A DNA stretch of 64,000 bases, from contig CM053028.1 of assembly GCA_028564925.1 (NCBI GenBank), positions 622,748,255 through 622,812,254 on the forward strand, given 5' to 3'. Below are positions 1-11,548 of this stretch, piece by piece. The notes under the pieces are model-generated. The model did not search any database, was not told the origin of the DNA, and saw only the letters and a list, made by a program, of their open reading frames with translations. A program made the translations under genes and the position numbers. The stretch's first letter is position 1. Each line of letters begins with the position of its first letter. The stretch is from Lithobates sylvaticus. Its lineage: Eukaryota; Chordata; Amphibia; Anura; Ranidae.

Positions 1-3000
1 ACAGCATTGCAGTATTACCTTTATACTTCTGGCCTGTTGTGATCTAAGACAGCCAGCCAGGCATTTACAGGAGCTAGCGTGTGTGTCTGCTGTGTTAGTA
101 CAGCACACAACCACCCGAGCCTCCCTATCTGCCGTAAGGCCCAGTTGTTGTCGTCTAAGGCAGCCAGACATTTACAGGAGCTAGCGTGTGTGTGTCTGCT
201 GTGTTAGTACAGCACACATAAAACTACCTCAGCCTCTCTATCTGTCATAAGGCCCAGTTGTTGTCATCTAAGGCAGCCTCTATCTGCCGTAAGGCCCAGT
301 TGTTGTCATCTAAGTCAGCCAGGCATTTACAGGAGCTAGCGTGTGTGTGTCTACTGTGTTAGTACAGCACACATAAAACCACCTGAGCCTCTCTATCTGC
401 CGTAAGGCCCTGTTTTTTTCATCTAAGGCAGCCAGGCATTTACAGGAGCTAGCGTGTGTGTGTCTGCTGTGTGTAGTACAGCACACATAAAACCACCTGA
501 GCCTCTCTATCTGCCGTAAGGCCCAGTTGTTGTCATCTAAGGCAGCCAGGCATTTACAGGAGCTAGCGTGTGTGTGTCTGCTGTGTTAGTACAGTACACA
601 TAAAACCACCTAAGCCTCTCTATCTGCCGTAAGGCCCAGTTGTTGTCATCTAAGGCAGCCAGGCATTTCAGCCGTAGCTAGCGTTGTGTGTCATGCTGTG
701 TTAGTACAGCACACATAAAACCACCTCAGCCTCTCTATCTGCCGTAAGGCCCAGTTGTTGTCATCTAAGGCAGCCAGGCATTTACAGGAGCTAGCGTGTG
801 TGTGTCTGCTGTGTTAGTACAGCACACATAAAAACCACCTCAGCCTCTCTATCTGTCGTAAGGCCCTGTTGTTGTCATCTAAGGCAGCCTCTATCTGCCG
901 TAAGGCCCAGTTGTTGTCATCTAAGGCAGCCAGGCATTTCCAGGAGCTAGCGTGTGTGTGTCTGCTGTGTTAGTACAGCACACATAAAAACCACCTCAGC
1001 CTCTATCTGCATAAGGCCCAGTTGTTGTCATCTAAGGCAGCCTCTATCTGCCGTAAGGCCCAGTTGTTGTCATCATCTAAGGCAGCCAGGCATTTCTAAG
1101 GAGCTAGCAGGAGCTAGTGTGTGTCTGCTGTGTTAGTACAGCACACAAAAAACCACCTCAGCCTCTCTATCTGCCATAAGGCCCTGTTGTTGTCATCTAA
1201 GGCAGCCTCTATTTACCGCAAGGCCCTGTTTTTAAGGCCCAGTTGTTGTCATCTAAGGCAGCCAGGCATTTACAGGAGCTAGTGTGTGTGTCTGCTGTGT
1301 TAGTACAGCACACATAAAACCACCTGAGCCTCTCTATCTGCCGTAAGGCCCAGTTGTTGTCATCTAAGGCAGCCAGGCATTTACAGGAGCTAGCGTGTGT
1401 GTGTGTCTGCTGTGTTAGTACAGCACACATAAAACCACCTCAGCCTCCCTATCTGCCATAAGGCCCTGTTGTTGTCATCTAAGGCAGCCTCTATCTGCCG
1501 TAAGGCCCAGTTGTTGTCATCTAAGGCAGCCAGGCATTTAAAGGAGCTAGCATGTGTGTGTCTGCTGTGTTAGTACAGCACACATAAAACCACCTGAGCC
1601 TCTCTATCTGCCATAAGGCCCTGTTGTTGTCATCTAAGGCAGCCTCTATCTGCCGTAAGGCCCAGTTGTTGTCATCTAAGGCAGCCAGGCATTTACAGGA
1701 GCTAGCATGTGTGTGTCTGCTGTGTTAGTACAGCCCAGTTGTTGTCATCTAAGGCAGCCAGGCATCTCTAGCTGTCATAAGGCCCTGTTGTCATCTAAGG
1801 CAGCCTCTATCTGCCGTAAGGCCCAGTTGTTGTCATCTAAGGCAGCCAGGCATTTACAGGAGCTAGCGTGTGTGTGTCTGCTGTGTTAGTACAGCACATA
1901 ACCACCTGAGCCTCCCTATCTGTAAAGGCCCAGTTGTTGTCATCTAAGGCCCTGTTGTCATCTAAGGCAGCCTCTATCTGCCGTAAGGCCCAGTTGTTGT
2001 CATCTAAGGCAGCCAGGCATTTACAGGAGCTAGCGTGTGTGTGTGTGTCTGCTGTGTTAGTACAGCACACATAAAACCACCTCAGCCTCTATCTGCCATA
2101 AGGCCCTGTTGTTGTCATCTAAGGCAGCCTCTATCTGCCGTAAGGCCCAGTTGTTGTCATCTAAGGCAGTCAGGTATTTACAGGAGCTAGTGTGTGTGTG
2201 TCTGCTGTGTTAGTACAGCACACAACCACCTCAGCCTCCCTATCTGCCATAAGGCCCAGTTGTTGTCATCTAAGGCAGCCTCTATCTACCGTAAAGGCCC
2301 AGTTGTTGTCATCTAAGGCAGCCAGGCATTTACAGGAGCTAGCGTGTGTGTGTCTGCTGTGTTAGTACAGCACACATAAAACCACCTCAGCCTCTCTATC
2401 TGCCATAAGGCCCTGTTGTTGTCATCTAAGGCAGCCTCTATCTGTCATAAGGCCCTGTTGTTGTCATCTAAGGCAGCCTCTATCTGCCATAAGGCCCAGT
2501 TGTTGTCATCTAAGGCAGCCAGGCATTTACAGGAGCTAGCGTGTGTGTGTCTGCTGTGTTAGTACAGCACACATAAAACCACCTCAGCCTCCCTATCTGC
2601 CATAAGGCCCTGTTGTTGTCATCTAAGGCAGCCTCTATCTGCCGTAAGGCCCAGTTGTTGTCATCTAAGGCAGCCAGGCATTTGCCGTAAGGCCCAGTGT
2701 GTGTCTGCTGTGTTAGTACAGCACACAACCACCTGAGCCACCCTATCTGCCGTAAGGCCCTGATGTTGTCATCTAAGGCAGCCTCTATCTGCCGTAAGGC
2801 CCAGTTGTTTTCATCTAAGGCAGCCAGGCATTTACAGGAGCTAGCGTGTGTGTGTCTGCTGTGTTAGTACAGCACACATAAAACCACCTCAGCCTCTCTA
2901 TCTGTCATAAGGCCCTGTTGTTGTCATCTAAAGCAGCCTCTATCTGCTGTAAGGCCCAGTTGTTGTCATCTAAGGCAGCCAGCCATTTACAGGAGCTAGG

Positions 3001-4885
3001 CATTTCCAGGAGCTAGCGTGTGTGCTGCTGTGTTAGTACAGCACACAAAAAACCACCTGAGCCTCCCTATCTGCCATAAGGCCCAGTTGTTGTCATCTAA
3101 GGCAGCCTCTATCTGCCGTAAGGCCCAGTTGTTGTCATCTAAGGCAGCCAGGCATTTACAGGAGCTAGCGTGTGTGTGTCTGCTGTGTTAGTACAGCACA
3201 CATAAAACCACCTGAGCCTCCCTATCTGTCATAAGGCCCTGTTTTTTTCATCTAAGGCAGCCAGGCATTTACAGGAGCTAGCGTGTGTGTGTCTGCTGTG
3301 TTAGTACAGCACACAACCACCTCAGCCTCCCTATCTGCCATAAGGCCCTGTTTTTTTCATCTAAGGCAGCCAGGCATCTACCGGAGCTAGCGTGTGTGTG
3401 TCTGCTGTGTTAGTACAGCACACAACCATCTGAGCCTCCCTATCTGCCATAAGGCCCTGTTGTTGTCATCTAAGGCAGCCTCTATCTGCCGTAAGGCCCG
3501 GTTGTTGTCATCTAAGGCAGCCAGGCATTTACAGGAGCTAGCGTGTGTGTGTCTGCTGTGTTAGTACAGCACACATAAAACCACCTCAGCCTCTCTATCT
3601 GTCATAAGGCCCTGTTGTTGTCATCTAAGGCAGCCTCTATCTGCCGTAAGGCCCAGTTGTTGTCATCTAAGGCCGCCTCTATCTGCCGTAAGGCCCAGTT
3701 GTTGTCATCTAAGGCAGCCTCTATCTGCCGTAAGGCCCAGTTGTTGTCATCTAAGGCAGCCAGGCATTTACAGGAGCTAGCGTGTGTGTGTCTGCTGTGT
3801 TAGTACAGCACACATAAAACCACCTCAGCCTCTCTATCTGTCATAAGGCCCTGTTGTTGTCATCTAAGGCAGCCTCTATCTGCCGTAAGGCCCAGTTGTT
3901 GTCATCTAAGCAGCCTCTATCTGCCGTAAGGCCCAGTTGTTGTCATCTAAGGCAGCCTCTCTAGCTGCCATAAGGCCCTGTTGTTGTCTTTTGATCTAAG
4001 GCCAGCACACAACCACCCGAGCCTCGCTATCTGTCATAAGGACCTGTTGTTGTCATCTAAGGCAGCCTCTATCTGCCGTAAGGCCCAGTTGTTGTCATCT
4101 AAGGCAGCCTCTTTCTGCCCTAAGGCCCAGTTGTTGTCATCTCAAGGCAGCCAGGCATTTCCAGGAGCTAGAGTGTGTGTGTCTGCTGTGTTAGTACAGC
4201 ACACATAAAACCACCTCAGCCTCCCTATCTGTCATAAGGCCCTGTTGTTGTCATCTAAGGCAGCCTCTATTTGCCGGAAGGCCCAGTTGTTGTCATGTAA
4301 GGCAGCCTCTGTCTGCTGTGTTAGTACAGCACACAACCACCCGAGCCTCGCTATCTGTCATAAGGACCTGTTGTTGTCATCTAAGGCAGCCTCTATCTGC
4401 TGTAAGGCCCAGTTGTTGTCATCTAAGGCAGCCAGGCATTTACAGGAGCTAGCGTGTGTGTGTCTGCTGTGTTAGTACAGCACACATAAAACCACCTCAG
4501 CCTCTCTATCTGCCATAAGGCCCTGTTGTTGTCATCTAAGGCAGCCTCTATCTGCCGTAAGGCCCAGTTGTTGTCATCTAAGGCAGCCTCTTTCTGCCGT
4601 AAGGCCCTGTGTGTTGTCATCTAAGGCAGCCTCTATCTGCCGTAAGGCCCAGTTGTTGTCATCTAAGGCAGCCTCTATCTGCCGTAAGGCCCAGTTGTTG
4701 TCATCTAAGGCAGCCAGGCATTACCAGGAGCTAGCGTGTGTGTGTCTGCTGTGTTAGTACAGCACACATAAAACCACCTCAGCCACCCTATCTGTCATAA
4801 GGCCCTGTTGTCATCTAAGGCTGCCTCTATCTGCCGTAAGGCCCTGTTGTTGTCATCTAAGGCATCCATCTGCACGAGTTAGTGT
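1..4885. repeat. 5' tandem array of hAT copy A (about 115-bp unit with 42-bp sub-repeat)
   Basis: About 40 head-to-tail units run from the window edge to the transposase. Each unit has a block with gtgttagtacagcacaca, a block with ccacctcagcctc, and the block taaggcccagttgttgtcat. A 42-bp sub-repeat (ctctatctgccgtaag... to ctaaggcagc) is inserted zero to several times per unit, most clearly at 3630-3770, so unit length varies. Because 42 is divisible by three, spurious open frames repeat a 14-residue motif; I do not regard these as genes. The segment tgctgtgttagtacagca can fold into a 6-bp stem. The array is presumably 5' untranslated or promoter-proximal DNA of the transposon, by analogy with copies B and C. 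Confidence 0.9.
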
Positions 4886-4927
4886 GTGTGCTGTGTGACT
4901 CCAGCACAATATACACTACCCACTACA

Positions 4928-7900
4928 ATGCCTGGAAGACCGACAAGGAGAGGCAGACAGTCCCGAGGCAAGAACACAGGGCAAGCAGGCTCTGTGTCTA
5001 GAGACAACAGTGCTGGTCGTGGACGTGGTGCATCGTCATCAGCACGTGGCCATGGGACACGCTTGTCCTTGTTTTCGGCAGCTGGACATGTTGAGCCGCA
5101 TCATGCTGAAGGCTTGGTAGAGTGGATGACCAAGCCCTCCTCATCCTCCTCATCCTCTCTCACCCAGGCTCAGGGTACTGGCAAAGCAGCTGCCAACGCG
5201 TACTCAATGGCATCATCAGGCACCCCTTCCCTAGACCCACCATGTCCTCCTGAGGAGTCCCCCGAACTGTTTGAGCACAGTGTTGGGTACATGCTCCAGG
5301 AGGATGCCCAACGTTTTGAAGGCTCGGATGATGATACCCAGCTAGAGGAAGGCCGTGGCGTGAGCGCAGAGAGAGGGGATGCTCAAGGACAGCAATCTGG
5401 CAGTCATGTTTTTACCAGCTGCAGCTTACTGCCAGGTTTGCTCCAGTGGTGAAGAGGGAGGGGATGATGAGGTCACTGACTCCACGTGGGTGCCTGAAGG
5501 GAGAGAGGAGGAGGAGGAGGAGGCGGCACATGTCCAACGAGGCAGGATGCCCTCCGGAGGCCAGCTACAGGCCAGCACACCAACTGAATCACACCGCAGA
5601 GCTCCGCCTGTGCAGGGCGCTGCCTCTGCACGTTATCACAAAAGTTCTTTGGTGTGGGCCTTTTTTGAGACGAGTGCATCAGATCGCACCACTGCTATTT
5701 GCAACATATGTCTCAAGCGCATCTCGCGTGGCCAAAACATCAGCCGCTTGGGCACCACAAGCATGATCAGACATATGTCGACTCTCCATGCAGCTCGTTG
5801 GCAAGCGCACATTAAAGACCACACCAAAGAACAAAGCGGACCTCTCCTCGCTCCTCATCAGCTGCGATCTCCAACCACACTATACCTTCAGTCCTCTCTG
5901 AAAGCTGCACTGAGAGGAATGAAGGTGTAGAATTAGGTGTGTCACAGCCAAGTACTTGCGGGCACTCTGTTAGCAGTACACCGACGTCCGATTCTACCAG
6001 GCAAATTTCCCTGCCCCAGCTGCTGGACCGTCGAAAGAAGTTTACTCCCAGCCATCCACATGCCCAGCGGTTGAATGCTAGCTTGGCTAAATTGCTAGCA
6101 CTTCAACTGCTGCCTTTTCAGTTGGTAGACTCGGCCCTCTTCCGTGAGTTTGTTCAATGTGCGGTTCCTCAGTGGCAGGTTCCCAAACGCCACTTTTTCT
6201 CACGGAAGGCGATTCCGGCTCTCTACCGGCATGCGGAAGGCAATGTCCATGCCTCGCTGGACAGGGCGGTCAGCGGTAAGGTGCATATTACTGCTGACTC
6301 ATGGTCCAGCAGGCATGGACAGGGATGTTACCTGTCTTTCACGGCCCATTGGGTCACTCTTTTGGCAGCTGGGAGGGATGCAGGACAAGGTGCAGTAGTG
6401 TTGGAGGTTGTTCCGCCACCACGCCTCCAAAATGCTACTACTAGTTGTGACACACCTCTCTCCTCCACCCCCTCCTCTTCTTCTTCCTCCATGGCCTCTT
6501 CGAGTGCTCTGTCCTCGGAACCAGTGGTGCTCCGTAGGCGTACAAGGGGCTACGCAAGTACGCAGGCAAAAAGATGCCATGCTGTGCTTGCGCTGGTGTG
6601 TTTGGGGGACAGGAGCCACACTGGGGCAGAGGTTCTGGCAGCTCTGCAGGGGCAGGCTGAGAGGTGGTTGACGCCATGCCAGCTTAAGCCAGGAATGGTG
6701 GTTTGGCACCAACCTCCTCTCTGCCCTGCGACAGGGACAGCTGACCCATGTGCCCTGTATGGCTCACGTTCCTAACCTGGTGGTGTAGCGGTTCTTGGGC
6801 AGGTACCCAGGCTTACAGGATGTCCTGAGGCAGGCCAGGAAAGTCTGTGTGCATTTCCGCCGATCATATAATGCCAGTGCTCGGCTGGCTGAGCTGCAAA
6901 AGGAGTTGAACCTGCCCAATAACCGCCTTATATGTGACATGCCCACCAGGTGGAACTTAACGTTGGCCATGCTGCAGCGACTGCACATGCAGCAGAGGGC
7001 CATCAATGATTACCTGTGCGACTACTGCATCAGGACAGGGTCAGGGGAGCTCAGATTTTTTCCTCACGCCAGTGGAGCATGATCAGGGATGCATGCACTG
7101 TCCTGTCACCATTTGAGGAGGCCACGAGGATGGTGAGCAGTGACAGTGCATGCATCAGTGACACTGTACCTCTTGTCCACCTGTTGGAGCATACGCTTCG
7201 TGGGATAATGGACAGGGCACTTGAGGCAGAACAGAGGCAGGAAGAGGAGGACTTCCTTACTCAAGGCCCCCTTTATCCAGACAGTGTTCCTTCTTCATCA
7301 CACAGGAAGAGGATGAGGAGGAGGAGGAGGAGTGTGTCAGCATGGAGGTGGAGCCTGGCACTCAGCAGCAGCAGCAGTCGTTTAGGGATGATTTACAGTC
7401 CCAACAAACCAGTGGACTTGTACGTGGCTGGGAGGAGGTGGCTGCCGATCATGTCATCCTCAGTGACCCAGAAGACTCCGGACCGAATGCCTCAGCTAAC
7501 CTACGTTGCATGGCCTCCCTGATCCTGCAAAGCCTGCGGAAGGATCCTCGTATTCTTCGGATCAAGGAGAGGGACCATTACTGGCTGGCCACTCTCCTTG
7601 ATCCACGGTAAAAGAGTAAGGTTGCGGACCTTATCTTGCCGTCGCAGAGGGAGCAGAGGATGAGACATCTCAGGGAGGCCTTGCAGAAAGGTCTGTGCAA
7701 TGCGTTCCCAGAGACTGGGAGGTTACAAACTCCTGGTCCTGGACGACGAGTTGCTGAGGCTTCGGTCAGTATCAGAAGGAGCGGTGGGGAAGGTGGACGT
7801 CTGCCCGATGCGTTCAGACAATTTTTTAGTCCGCAGCCTCAAGGTATGATCGGTTCCAGCAACCATCGCCAGCTTCTGATATACATGGTGCAGGAATACC

Positions 7901-8187
7901 TAGGGGCAAGGTCAGACTTGGACACCTTTCCCACCGAAAATCCTCTGGCTTACTGGGTCTTGAAGATGGATCACTGGCCAGAGCTTGCACAGTATGCAAT
8001 TGAGCTACTGGCCTGTCCTGCATCCAGCATTCTTTCCGAACGCACATTCAGTGCTGCTGGAGGCTTTGTCACCGATCACAGGGTGCGCCTGTCCACCGAC
8101 TCGGTTGATCGACTGACCTTCATAAAGATGAATCAGTCTTGGATCACCACCAGCTACCAGGCACCTGAAGCTGATATAACTGAATAA
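4928..8187 (+). pseudogene. hAT-family transposase with BED zinc finger, copy A (decayed)
   Basis: The chosen start is the ATG at 4928 (MPGRPTRRGRQSRG), because copy C begins at the matching ATG (MSGRPTRRRRQSRG) at 62511. Order of parts: a basic, serine-rich disordered N-terminus; a BED-type finger at about 5695-5800 (AICNICLKRISRG... RHMSTLH); the RNase H-like core starting with ITADSW at about 6290 (first catalytic Asp); a serine-rich insertion near 6460; TRWN near 6945; and the dimerisation block LSERTFSAAGGF near 8030, whose Glu is the usual third catalytic residue. The family cuts and pastes DNA in the nucleus with an 8-bp duplication. Reading needs at least five frame changes and passes one in-frame stop near 7610. 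The CDNGTN block carrying the second Asp, present in B and C, is missing here near 6700. This copy is therefore dead. Confidence 0.88.
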
Positions 8188-8329
8188 TTTATAATGTCAC
8201 ATCCCTTCAAGACTGCCTATGCTGATGCTGAGTGACTGTCCTGTTATGTTGACTGACTATCCTCTTCCTCCTCAATGATCCTGATGATATCTTTGAAGAA
8301 CATTTTTGTTTCTGGGTACCACCACCAGT

Positions 8330-9030
8330 GGCTAAGGCCCAATTATTTTTCAGCCCCTGTTTAACAGGGGCGTGTAATTACAATTTTTTAAGCAATGCTT
8401 CGCAACAGGTCTGACTGCTGTGCTCCAAGTACAGTATCTGTGAGGGGTTGCAGTGTTGTGGCACCAGCACCAGTGCCTAAGGCCAATTTTTCAGCCCCTG
8501 TTTAACAGGGGCGTGTAATTACAATTTTTTAAGCAATGCTTCGCAACAGGTCTGACTGCTGTGCTCAAGTACAGTATCTGTGAGGGGTTGCAGTGTTGTG
8601 GCACCAGTGCCTAAGGCAGAGTTTTTCAGCCCCTGTTTAACAGGGGCGTGTAATTACAATTTTTTAAGCAATGCTTCGCAACAGGTCTGACTGATGTGCT
8701 CCAAGTACAGTATCTGTGAGGGATTGCAGTGTTGTGGCACCAGCACCAGTGCCTAAGGCACAATTTTTCAGCCCCTGTTTAACAGGGGCGTGTAATTACA
8801 AATCTTGATCTAATAGTTCACAGCAGGGCCCATTCCTGTGCCCACCAAGAGTAACTGTGAGGGCTTACAGTCTTGTGGCAACACCCTCCACCACCACCAC
8901 CAAAGGCCCAATTTTCCTGCACTGTTCAACAGGTGCATGCAATTACAAATCTTGATCTAATAATTCACAGCAGGGCCAATTCCTGTGCCCACCAAGAGTA
9001 ACTGTGAGGGCTTACAGTGTTGTGGCAACA
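8330..9030. repeat. 3' tandem array of hAT copy A, about 142-bp hairpin unit
   Basis: Five units of about 133-145 bp follow the transposase stop. Each carries cagcccctgtttaacagggg, in which CCCCTGTT and AACAGGGG form a perfect 8-bp stem around one base, followed by gtaattacaa and later by ggttgcagtgttgtggcacc. The last unit is more divergent (gcactgttcaacaggtgc). The same array follows the transposase in copies B (37985-38990) and C (58270-59160). It is probably 3' untranslated or subterminal transposon DNA. Confidence 0.9.
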
Positions 9031-10086
9031 CCAACATCTAATGGGGCAAATTTCTGCAGAGTATATACGGCAGGCCCCTACTTTCAAACATCCAACTTAC
9101 AAACGACTCCTACTTGCAAACGGAAGGAGAAAACAGGAAGTGAGAGGAAATCTACCCCTAGGAAGGGAAATTCTATCCTGTTAGATTTAATTTGGGAAAA
9201 AGGTATCTCCTCTCTACTGATGCTTTATCACCAATCCTTGTTTCAATAAAAACCCCACTTTTCCAAAAACATTTGTCATTGGGACGGAAAGTGAGGTGAA
9301 ATGTTCTGAACAGGTGCACAGACAGCAAAACAAATGTTACAGGGGTGATAACCCCTCCCTATGTTCTCCAAAAAGCTTAAAAATAGATTTTTTTTGGATG
9401 GAGCTACACTTAAAAATGTACCTGTTCAGATTCTACTTAAGAACAAACCTACAGTCCCTGTCTTGTTTGCACCGCCTGTATACTGCTGTTCAGAGTATAT
9501 AGGGTTGTAGGTATAGGGTTTTATTTTGGGGGCGGGGTTCCCCTTAATATCCATACAAGACCCAAAGGGGCTGGGGTGGGGGGCTGGGGGGGGGGGGTGA
9601 TGGGGTAGCCATGCCATTTTTCTCAAAGATTTTCAGCCATATTGCCAGGACAAGACATGACATTAAAGCCGCAATCAGTTTTAAATGGCTTCTTTTTTTC
9701 CTTACAAATGTCATTTTGTGCAGGGACAGTTCTAAACACGGGAAACACATGCACTTCACAGGCATACTTTAGACACCCCCCAGGTACCATATTTAAAGGA
9801 AAATTTAACTTTTTTTTTCACTTTATGCATCATTAAAATCACTGCTCTCGAAAAAACGTCAGTTTTTAAAACTTCTTTTTGCATTGATATATGTCCCCTG
9901 GGGCAGGACCCGGGTCCCCAAACCTTTTTTATGACATTAACATGCATATTGGCCATTATAATTAGCACTTTTGATTTCGAACGTTTGCGTCTATTGTAAA
10001 GAATAGGGTTCAAACATTTGCGCAAACGTTCGGTCCGTTCGAAGGTTCTGGTGCGAACCGAACCGGGGGTGTTCGGCTCAACCCTG
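9031..10086 (+). other. 3' terminal region of hAT copy A
   Basis: This stretch has no gene. It matches 38991-40016 (copy B) and, inverted, 57438-58270 (copy C), including gtatatacggcaggcccctac, ccttaatatccatacaagac, aacacgggaaacac and the terminal cgaacgtt-rich part ending ttcggctcaaccct. From about 9500 onward it is also shared with both arms of the fold-back element at 44221-46229. It holds a G-run at 9585-9597. Confidence 0.8.
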
Positions 10087-10212
10087 CTCACAAATGCACT
10101 TCTGGAAGAATGGTCAAACATTCCCAGAGACACAATCCTAAACCTTGTGAACAGCCTTCCCAGAAGAGTGGAATCTGTTATAGCTGTAAAGGGTGGGCCA
10201 ACTCAATATTGA
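10087..10212 (+). pseudogene. Tc1/mariner transposase, C-terminal fragment
   Basis: The frame reads LTNALLEEWSNIPRDTILNL, then VNSLPRRVESVIAVKGGPTQY and a stop. This is the standard Tc1 C-terminus (compare MPKRVKAVLENNGGHTKY at 44012-44065 on the other strand). Only the last 40 or so residues remain, directly abutting the right end of hAT copy A. The upstream part, if it survives, would lie left of the window. Confidence 0.8.
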
Positions 10213-10228
10213 ACTCTACAGACTAATG

Positions 10229-10340
10229 CCTTGTACACACGGTCGGACTTTCCGACAGAAAATGTGCGATCGGAGCTTGTATGTAGGCTTCATCTGACTT
10301 TTTCCATTGGAATTTCCGTCACACAAAATTTGAGAGCTGA
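10229..10340. repeat. Fragment of frog MITE with gccttgtacacacggtcgg end
   Basis: It begins gccttgtacacacggtcgg, as does 26582-26600, and is related to the TA-flanked element at 27242-27653. Only one end is visible, and it decays into the A-rich tract that follows. Confidence 0.5.
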
Positions 10341-10375
10341 TTCACAAATTTCCCACACAGCTCTGAGGGGGATTA

Positions 10376-10670
10376 TGAAATTATGAAATTTGAAAAAAAA
10401 ATCATAGAAAAAAAATGAAAATTAGGAAATTTGAAAAAAATATCATCTAAAAAATAAAATAATAATAATTAAAAAAAAAAAAATTGAAAAAAATAATTAT
10501 GAAAAAAAAAATCAATCATTTTAGAAAAAAAAATAATAATAATTAAAAAAAAAAAAAATTGAAAAAAATAATTATGAAAAAAAAAATCAATCATTTTAGA
10601 AAAAAAAAAAGAAAATTAGGAAATTTGAAAAAAAAAAACATTTTTGAAAAAAAAACATTGTTGCTTGCAG
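10376..10670. repeat. A-rich low-complexity tract with internal duplication
   Basis: About 300 bp of A-runs with short aattatga and tcatttta motifs. A segment of about 65 bp (near 10470-10535 and 10535-10600) is present twice in tandem. Small open frames of Lys/Asn here are composition artefacts. Confidence 0.8.
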
Positions 10671-10804
10671 TACTGAATTTTAATTTAAAGTCAAGAATAT
10701 TTCTTACACTTGGAATGCAGCCTCTGAGGAAATATCATTTTTTTTTTAAATATCATTTATAACCACCTAGGAGAGCTATATGACTTAATTGTTTTATCTT
10801 ACAG

Positions 10805-10948
10805 ATGTAAAGGGAAGCACTGAGCCCACTGGAGTAACATGTCCAGTATGCACTTCTACAAATACTCTTACCGACTGTGAACCCGAAGAATACATGCAAT
10901 GTCGAGGAGATGAGTATAACTGCTATCTACTAACCGTTGACTATAAAG
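10805..10948 (+). CDS. Internal exon of a Ly6/uPAR-domain (PLA2 inhibitor-like) gene
   Basis: A 144-bp exon bounded by the acceptor gttttatcttacag and the donor ag|gtaaca. It starts with the last two bases of a codon and ends with the first base of the next, the phase 1-1 arrangement typical of Ly6/uPAR (three-finger) genes. It encodes VKGSTEPTGVTCPVCTSTNT, then LTDCEPEEYMQCRGDEYNC and YLLTVDYK, with five cysteines spaced as in the first half of an LU domain. The phase matches the exon at 17509, so both belong to one transcript. The proteins closest in style are amphibian phospholipase A2 inhibitor gamma-like, secreted or GPI-anchored proteins, normally with two LU domains. The signal peptide and first domain are expected upstream, beyond copy A; I could not find them. 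The exact paralogue is not recognisable. Confidence 0.8.
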
Positions 10949-11118
10949 GTAACACTCTTAAGGGATCTGCCTACAAGCAGTAAATGAGCAGATCAAGTAA
11001 TAAGTTTGGTCACTTCTGATTTTAGAGCTGTCATTCCCGCTACCGTAGCCTAGGGAAGAAGCCAATCAAGCACAATGTGTGCTTGATTAGCTGCAATGGA
11101 GGGCAGGGGAGACATTAA

Positions 11119-11548
11119 AGTGATACTAAAGTCTCACTGTTTTGTGTTTAAAAATAACAAAACATGGTATACTCACCTGCTCTGTGTAATGGTTTTGCAG
11201 ATCCTCCTCTTCTCGGGTCCCTCTTCGACACTCGTGGCCCCTCCCACCTGTTGAGTGCCCCCAAAGCAAGCAGATTACTATGGGGGCACCCGAGCCGATG
11301 CCACAGCTCCGTGTATCCATTCAGACACAGAGCCACGACCCGGCCCTGCACCCTCTCTCTCTCTCCTCATTGGCTCACTGACTCTGATTGACAGCAGCAG
11401 GAGCTTATGGTGCTTCGCTGCTGTCTCAGTCAGTGTGGAGGGAGACTCTCGGGCAGCCGAGTTTCTCGTGTAACATCACTAGATCGAGATGGGGCTCAGG
11501 TAAGTATTAGGGAGGCTGAGGGGGGGGGGCTGCTGCAGACAGAAGGCT
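11119..11548. mobile_element. TTAA-flanked non-autonomous element, partial
   Basis: Begins TTAA (11115-11118) then agtgatactaaag, the end seen at 28950 (agtggttctaaag) and in inverted form at 25951 and 29440. The interior shares bggggcac-type GC-rich text with 25570-25951 and 28950-29440 (tcctcattggctcactgac, gtaagtatta). The far end is not clear. TTAA targets suggest piggyBac-type mobilisation. It lies in the intron of the Ly6/uPAR gene. Confidence 0.65.

Larger units (their letters stand above)
1..10086 (+). mobile_element. hAT (BED/ZBED-type) transposon copy A, left end outside window
   Basis: This is a composite DNA transposon read on the plus strand: a 5' tandem array, a decayed hAT transposase, a 3' tandem array and a terminal region. 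The right end (gctcaaccctg) is the degenerate inverse of tagggatgagc, which ends copies B and C and the fold-back elements. Immediately beyond it lies the C-terminus of a Tc1-type transposase, so the element landed in or next to an older Tc1. Assignment to hAT rests on the BED finger, the TADSW motif and the C-terminal SERTFSAAGG dimerisation block, and on the 8-bp target duplication of a related element at 44221-46229. The left terminus is not in the window. Confidence 0.85.

Noticed and set aside
3615-4475. Repeat-protein-like frames (LLSSKAASICRKAQ)
   Set aside because: Translation of the 42-bp module of the copy A array.
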